Shown: piece after piece, positions 60,401 to 64,000 of the stretch
How the letters are laid out: every line of letters starts with the position of its first letter
Position numbering within the stretch: position 1 is the stretch's first letter
Assembly: GCA_036924085.1 (NCBI GenBank)
Contig: JAVGWX010000007.1
Span: forward strand, 104,272,138-104,336,137
Length of the DNA: 64,000 bases
Reading direction: 5' to 3'
Origin: Ariolimax columbianus
Taxonomy: Eukaryota > Mollusca > Gastropoda > Stylommatophora > Arionidae
Made by a program: the position numbers and the translations under genes
The notes under the pieces: model-generated
What the model was told of the DNA's origin: nothing
Seen by the model: the letters and a program-made list of their open reading frames with translations, nothing else
The model's database searches: none

Positions 60401-61905
60401 AAGCATCACGTTATACAGTATGCACCCAGTATTCAGCGACATGGATTGCCTTGTCATTTGCCTCCAGCACGTTGCACTTATTGCATGCTTCCTGGAGGTT
60501 GGGGAAGGTCATCAGGTGGTCAGGGTCCTGTATTGCGCCACAGTCACATGTGTCACCATCGTTTCATATTCCTCTTTCACAGCGACACACCAGTTCGGAG
60601 TCTGTTCAGCGACTTCCCTGTTGTGTATGGTAGATGATGTCTGGGAATAGTTTCCTCCCGAAGTTCCATCTCTGGGGCCTGCATCAATTGGTGCCATCTC
60701 TCGATACAGCGACTTTCAGGGTTTGTCTGTATGGGCTGTGTTGAAGTCTTGTGCTCTGTACCTGATGTCCAAACAATGGGTGCCTTGGGTCATGCTCCTG
60801 TTTTTCTCATTTGATTTCTGCTGCAACATTTGAATCTCGGGTGGTGCTATGCCAATTGTTGGGTATATGGAGGTGGATTTTAGGCACTGTGATACTATCA
60901 GATCCGCCTCATTTAATCCTGTATCAACTAGTTTAGCATAAGCAGAGTGTTTCCAGTTGTGCCGGTCAGTTTTAGGATTTATTGCCTGATTGAATTGCTC
61001 TAACGAGAAGGGTGTGCTCATTGTGTCGTTCTCATTCTCACATTGACGTTAGATCTCGATTTGCTCAGTTTTGTGATTGGTACCTATTGCATGCAAAACG
61101 CTCTTTCATCAGAACTAATCTCAGTCAGCCAGTCACCACCAATCTCAGTCATCCAGTCACCACCAATCTCAGTCATCCAGTCACCACCAATCTCAGTCAG
61201 CCAGTCACCACCAATCTCAGTCAGCCAGTCACCACCAATCTCAGTCATCCAGTCACCACCAATCTCAGTCATCTAGTCACCACCAATCTCAGTACTTTCG
61301 GTCACCACCAACCTCAGTCATCCAATCACCACCAACCTCAGTCATCTAGTCACCACCAATCTCAGTCATCCAATCACCACCAACCTCAGTCATCCAATCA
61401 CCACCAATCTCAGTCATCCAATCACCACCAACCTCAGTCATCCAATCACCACCAACCTCAGTCATCTAGTCACCACCAATCTCAGTACTTTCAGTCACCA
61501 CCAATCTCAGTCATCCAATCACCACCAACCTCAGTCATCCAATCACCACCAACCTCAGTCATCTAGTCACCACCAATCTCAGTACTTTCAGTCACCACCA
61601 ATCTCAGTCATCCAATCACCACCAACCTCAGTCATCTAGTCACCACCAGTCTCAGTCACCACTAATATATATACATTTAAGCAATCTTACTCTTTATTTT
61701 CATGGAAATTAACTGGCCAATATTTGATTGCCTCGTTGTACTGCTGTCTGGTCAAAGGTGGAGATGCTGAAACTTTGACTAAGTATGGTGAGCCTAGACC
61801 CTCAATGCCACAGACGTCAGCACACAGCCCAATATCTGACTTGATAGCACAGGTTCCAAACTTGGCCTTGTAAAGTACAATTTGTAGTGGCGCATCTGAC
61901 AACAT
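51289..61905 (-). CDS. ADAT3: ADAT3, non-catalytic subunit of the tRNA A34 deaminase (five exons, 5' end missing)
   Basis: ADAT3 pairs with catalytic ADAT2 to convert adenosine 34 to inosine in tRNA anticodons. Minus-strand exons are 61895-61691, 58175-58064, 56844-56688, 55567-55453 and 51466-51289. All phases join, giving [20 protein letters not shown] and ...[11 protein letters not shown], then [76 protein letters not shown] and [14 protein letters not shown]. The HAV(M) motif with Val in place of the catalytic Glu, and the zinc-binding PCxxC, are ADAT3 hallmarks. The N-terminus is not confidently placed. All donors and acceptors are GT/AG. No frame break is visible in these exons. Confidence 0.95.
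51826..52118. repeat. Minisatellite, 39 bp (13 codon) unit, ~7 copies, within the RT coding sequence
   Basis: Core 'ctccactactgaccaccta'. Units read [13 protein letters not shown] and keep the frame. Confidence 0.95.
52285..53010. repeat. Minisatellite, 46 bp unit, ~16 copies, within the RT coding sequence
   Basis: Core 'ctctgtatcaccgcccaata'. The unit length breaks the frame. It was amplified between the RT motif-A and motif-B regions. Confidence 0.96.
53905..54262. repeat. Minisatellite, 55 bp unit, ~6 copies, within the mariner-like element
   Basis: Core 'tttttgatgacaatgaaatg' plus 'ggttagggtaatc' (telomere-like octamer GGTTAGGG). A single related copy remains in the transposase region at 54343-54378. 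Confidence 0.93.
54629..54654. repeat. Poly-C tract
   Basis: About 26 C bases inside the mariner transposase region. Confidence 0.95.
54972..55205. repeat. Minisatellite, 41 bp unit, ~6 copies
   Basis: Core 'ggtaaccctaaccaaatatt', carrying the octamer CCCTAACC. Confidence 0.94.
55453..55567 (-). CDS. ADAT3: ADAT3 exon with the zinc-ligand half-motif
   Basis: The acceptor is 'tcattttattttcag' and the donor GTATGT. Encodes (E)[17 protein letters not shown], then [20 protein letters not shown], split inside the Met codon. Confidence 0.95.
55855..56310 (-). repeat. 47-bp array built from an ADAT3 exon end and donor, ~9 copies
   Basis: On the minus strand each unit contains 'gcactttgatggttagttc', identical to the last 11 bases of exon 56844-56688 plus its GTTAGT donor. 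The founding copy sits at the exon (56640-56698), about 330 bases away. Confidence 0.93.
56311..56640. other. ADAT3 intron, nothing recognised
   Basis: AT-rich spacer between the array and its founding copy. Confidence 0.5.
56688..56844 (-). CDS. ADAT3: ADAT3 exon with the deaminase HAV motif
   Basis: The acceptor is 'ttctgtaattacag' and the donor GTTAGT. Encodes [40 protein letters not shown] and [11 protein letters not shown]. The Val after HA marks the inactive ADAT3-type site. Confidence 0.96.
57030..57290. repeat. Minisatellite, ~38-44 bp unit, ~6 copies
   Basis: Core 'taaactggagagtcctgacc'. Confidence 0.9.
57291..57735. repeat. Minisatellite, 35 bp unit, ~13 copies
   Basis: Core 'cacccttaggtttaacctcc'. 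Confidence 0.95.
57945..58045. repeat. Minisatellite, ~30 bp unit, ~4 copies
   Basis: Core 'atgactggagaagtagtaca'. It ends about 20 bases from the donor of the ADAT3 exon at 58064. Confidence 0.9.
58064..58175 (-). CDS. ADAT3: ADAT3 exon, helical linker before the deaminase core
   Basis: The acceptor is 'atttctcttcacag' and the donor GTATGT. Encodes (E)[18 protein letters not shown], then [22 protein letters not shown] insertion ends 22 bases upstream of the acceptor. Confidence 0.94.
58197..59712 (+). mobile_element. CR1-like LINE, antisense in the ADAT3 intron, nearly continuous RT
   Basis: 5'-truncated just before the RT ([20 protein letters not shown]). Contains [60 protein letters not shown] and [15 protein letters not shown] with the catalytic Asp pair intact, then the connector, C-terminal tail and 3' UTR hairpin (59657-59696). 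A stop at 58687 and frameshifts at ~58925, 58974 and 59455 inactivate it. It is the best copy of this family in the window. Confidence 0.95.
59860..60355. repeat. Minisatellite, 42 bp unit, ~12 copies
   Basis: Core 'gagcctaggcaacgacctcc'. Confidence 0.96.
60362..61021 (-). pseudogene. Unidentified decayed coding sequence in the ADAT3 intron
   Basis: On the minus strand one frame runs from [12 protein letters not shown] at 61021 through ...[18 protein letters not shown] and [12 protein letters not shown], hits a TGA at 60716-60718, and continues in the same frame through [20 protein letters not shown] and [13 protein letters not shown] to ~60512. A frame-shifted [18 protein letters not shown] segment follows, and at 60388 'gaaa|gtaagtatg' would be an excellent donor. 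The composition is protein-like over ~200 codons, so it was once coding: a host pseudogene or an unrecognised mobile-element protein. I cannot name it. Confidence 0.5.
61115..61665. repeat. Minisatellite, 24 bp (8 codon) unit, ~22 copies
   Basis: Core 'caccaccaatctcagtcatc', with an occasional 'agtactttc' variant. It lies about 25 bases past the ADAT3 exon donor. Confidence 0.96.
61691..61895 (-). CDS. ADAT3: ADAT3 first exon in window
   Basis: Encodes [37 protein letters not shown] and [11 protein letters not shown]. The donor is GTAAGA. 'catgttgtcag' ending at 61896 is a usable acceptor that gives the right phase. An ATG at 61905 would give a start in the same frame, but the family has more N-terminal sequence, so I favour the acceptor. 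The same acceptor is repeated ~9 times upstream. Confidence 0.85.
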
Positions 61906-62375
61906 GAATAGAGAGTAGAGTATACCTATCTCATCTGTGACTTGACATCTGACAACATGAATAGAGAGTAGAGTATACCTATCTCACCTGTGACTTGACA
62001 TCTGACAACATGAATAGAGAGTAGAGTATACCTATCTCATCTGTGATGTGACATCTGACAACATGAATAGAGAGTAGAGTATACCTATCTCATCTGTGAT
62101 GTGACATCTGACAACATGAATAGAGAGTAGAGTATACCTATCTCACCTGTGACTTGACATCTGACAACATGAAGAGAGAGTAGAGTATACCTATATCATC
62201 TGTGATGTGACATCTGACAACATGAATAGAGAGTAGAGTATACCTATCTCACCTGTGACTTGACATCTGACAACATGAAGAGAGAGTAGAGTATACCTAT
62301 ATCATCTGTGATGTGACATCTGACAACATGAATAGAGAGTAGAGTATACCTATCTCATCTGTGACTTGACATCAG
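61893..62375 (-). repeat. 53-bp array containing the ADAT3 exon acceptor, ~9 copies
   Basis: On the minus strand every unit ends 'attcatgttgtcagatg', identical to the presumed acceptor and first three bases of the exon at 61895. Confidence 0.93.
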
Positions 62376-62384
62376 ATTATTTCA

Positions 62385-62860
62385 AACAGTGTGTTTGTGA
62401 TGTGTGTGTGTACTAGTGGTGTGTGTTTGTGATGTGTGTATGTACTAGTTGTGTGTGTCTGTGATGTGTGTGTGTACTAGTGGTATGTGTCTGTGTTTGT
62501 GATGTGTGTGTGTACTAGTGGTGTGTGTCTGTGATGTGTATGTACTAGTGGTATGTGTCTGTGTTTGTGATGTGTGTATGTACTAGTTGTGTGTGTCTGT
62601 GATGTGTGTGTGTACTAGTGGTATGTGTCTGTGTTGTGTGTGTGTACTAGTTGTGTGTGTCTGTGATGTGTGTGTGTACTAGTGGTGTGTGTCTGTGATG
62701 TGTGTGTGTACTAGTGGTATGTGTCTGTGTTTGTGATGTGTGTGTGTACTAGTGGTGTGTGTCTGTGATGTGCGTGTGTACTAGTGGTGTGTGTCTGTGT
62801 TTGTGACTTGACATCAGATTATTTCAAACAGTGTGTTTGTGATGTGTGTGTCTATGACCA
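62385..62860. repeat. GT-rich minisatellite, ~28-40 bp variants
   Basis: 'gatgtgtgtgtgtactagtg' repeats with many length variants. From 62861 to 63080 there is a possible minus-strand exon edge ('ccgaacat|gtaagtcc' at ~63020) that I cannot confirm. Confidence 0.9.
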
Positions 62861-63084
62861 TGAGGTGTGTCACAATTGTTAGAAAAGTTGACATCTATGA
62901 ATTATTCAAGTAAAATACCAGCGATCTAACACAAGTGCTACATCACAAAATCCCAGCATGCCAAGTGGAAGGATGTCACCATTTTAGAAAATTTGGGAAG
63001 TCCATCATTGAAGGACTTACATGTTCGGTGTCTTTGGCTCAAGGCAAAATGTGTCAACAAAATGGATACAAATATGACTCTAGA

Positions 63085-63318
63085 CCACACAAAATTGGTA
63101 CAAAAAGACTTTAGACCTAACAAAATTGGTACAAAAAGACTTTAGACCTAACAAAATTGGTACAAAAAGACTTTAGACCTCACAAAATTGGTACAAAAAG
63201 ACTTTAGACCTCACAAAATTGGTACAAAAAGACTTGACCTCACAAAATTGGTACAAAAGACTTTAGACCTCACAAAATTGGTACAAAAAGACTTTAGACC
63301 TCACAAAATTGGTACAAT
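63085..63318. repeat. Minisatellite, 31 bp unit, ~8 copies
   Basis: Core 'acaaaattggtacaaaaaga'. Confidence 0.95.
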
Positions 63319-63354
63319 GATTGAATCTGTAGTTTATGGCTATTTGTAAATGTC

Positions 63355-63785
63355 ACCACAAGGATTAACCATAATAACAGCATTAACCATAATAAGAGGA
63401 TTAATTAGAATTACATGATTCCTATAGGATTAACCATAATAACAAGATTAACCATAATAACATGATTCATATAGGATTAACCATAATAACAGCATTAACC
63501 ATAATAACAGGATTAATTAGAATTACATGATTCCTATAGGATTAACCATAATAACAGGATTAACCATAATAACAGGACTCATATAGGATTAACCATAATA
63601 ACAGAATTAACCATAATAACAGGATTAATTAGAATTACATGATTCCTATAGGATTAACCATAATAACAGGATTAATTAGAATTACATGATTCCTATAGGA
63701 TTAACCATAATAACAGGATTAATTAGAATTACATGATTCCTATAGGATTAACCATAATAACAGGATTAACCAAAATAACAAGACT
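63355..63785. repeat. Minisatellite with higher-order structure
   Basis: 'ggattaaccataataacag' short units (~19 bp) are interspersed with 'attagaattacatgattcct' segments, making longer composite repeats. Confidence 0.93.
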
Positions 63786-63951
63786 CTTCAGTGAACAGCA
63801 ACTCAGTGGTTTGACTTAGATATATTTCCTAGTATTAAAAATAAATTCATGTTTTTATATTCAAGAAATGGAAAATGGCTGACAGAACCATCCTTATTTC
63901 ACGAGCGCTACCATGTGTGTTCCACAGTTCCTGCCACGACTTCAAAACTTC

Positions 63952-63966
63952 CCCCCCCCCCCCCCC
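63952..63966. repeat. Poly-C tract
   Basis: 15 C bases near the window end. The flanks hold nothing recognised. Confidence 0.9.
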
Positions 63967-64000
63967 GACTTTGTCAGGTACTAATTTGAGGATGGGTTGA

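Noticed and set aside
62938..63123. Upstream ADAT3 exon ending at the donor near 63020
   Set aside because: The donor is good, but the encoded residues do not clearly resemble the ADAT3 N-terminus and no acceptor or start is convincing.

Overview
This is eukaryotic, animal-type DNA: genes are split into short exons by long introns with GT/AG junctions, there is no operon-like packing, and the flanks are full of degenerate non-LTR retrotransposons, DNA transposons, tRNA-derived SINEs and minisatellites. The three recognisable host genes are conserved animal genes. A lophotrochozoan, perhaps a mollusc, fits the repeat landscape, but that is inference and nothing here fixes the phylum.

Layout. 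(1) 943-17987, + strand: the last five coding exons of ECH1 (peroxisomal dienoyl-CoA isomerase), ending in the peroxisomal signal SKL. Earlier exons lie left of the window. Its introns hold an I-like LINE with a second LINE nested in it, a CR1-like LINE, a mariner scrap and several minisatellites, one of 2.4 kb. (2) About 18.2-36 kb: no host gene found. It contains 27-bp and 42-bp arrays, a 4.1-kb array of about 113 copies of a 36-bp unit, a 31-bp array, a decayed RTE-like element inflated by three internal arrays and interrupted by a SINE, a piggyBac-like fossil framed by TTAA, and layered LINE fragments. (3) 36.4-40.8 kb, + strand: a complete cytoplasmic dynein light chain gene (DYNLL/LC8, 89 aa, two coding exons), with a possible promoter and noncoding exon at 36.4-36.66 kb. 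(4) 41.9-51.3 kb: a CR1-like LINE with a SINE inside it, a 37-bp array, more arrays and RTE scraps. (5) 61.9-51.3 kb, - strand: ADAT3, the non-catalytic partner of ADAT2 in tRNA A34-to-I editing, in five exons whose phases all join. Its introns hold a mariner-like element containing an RTE copy, a CR1-like LINE, an unidentified decayed coding sequence and many arrays. (6) 61.9-64 kb: arrays; the 5' end of ADAT3 is probably here or beyond.

The three genes have unrelated functions (fatty-acid oxidation, motor/hub protein, tRNA editing), and no joint system is evident.

The most striking feature is the minisatellites. By my tally about 45 arrays with units of 17-62 bp cover roughly 40% of the window. 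Many start exactly at exon edges, so their units carry copies of a real splice donor, splice acceptor or stop codon (ECH1 exons B, C and D; ADAT3 exons 2, 4 and 6). Others arose inside transposon coding sequence. This suggests a general tendency to amplify short segments, limited by selection only inside exons, and it leaves long ladders of decoy splice sites in the introns.
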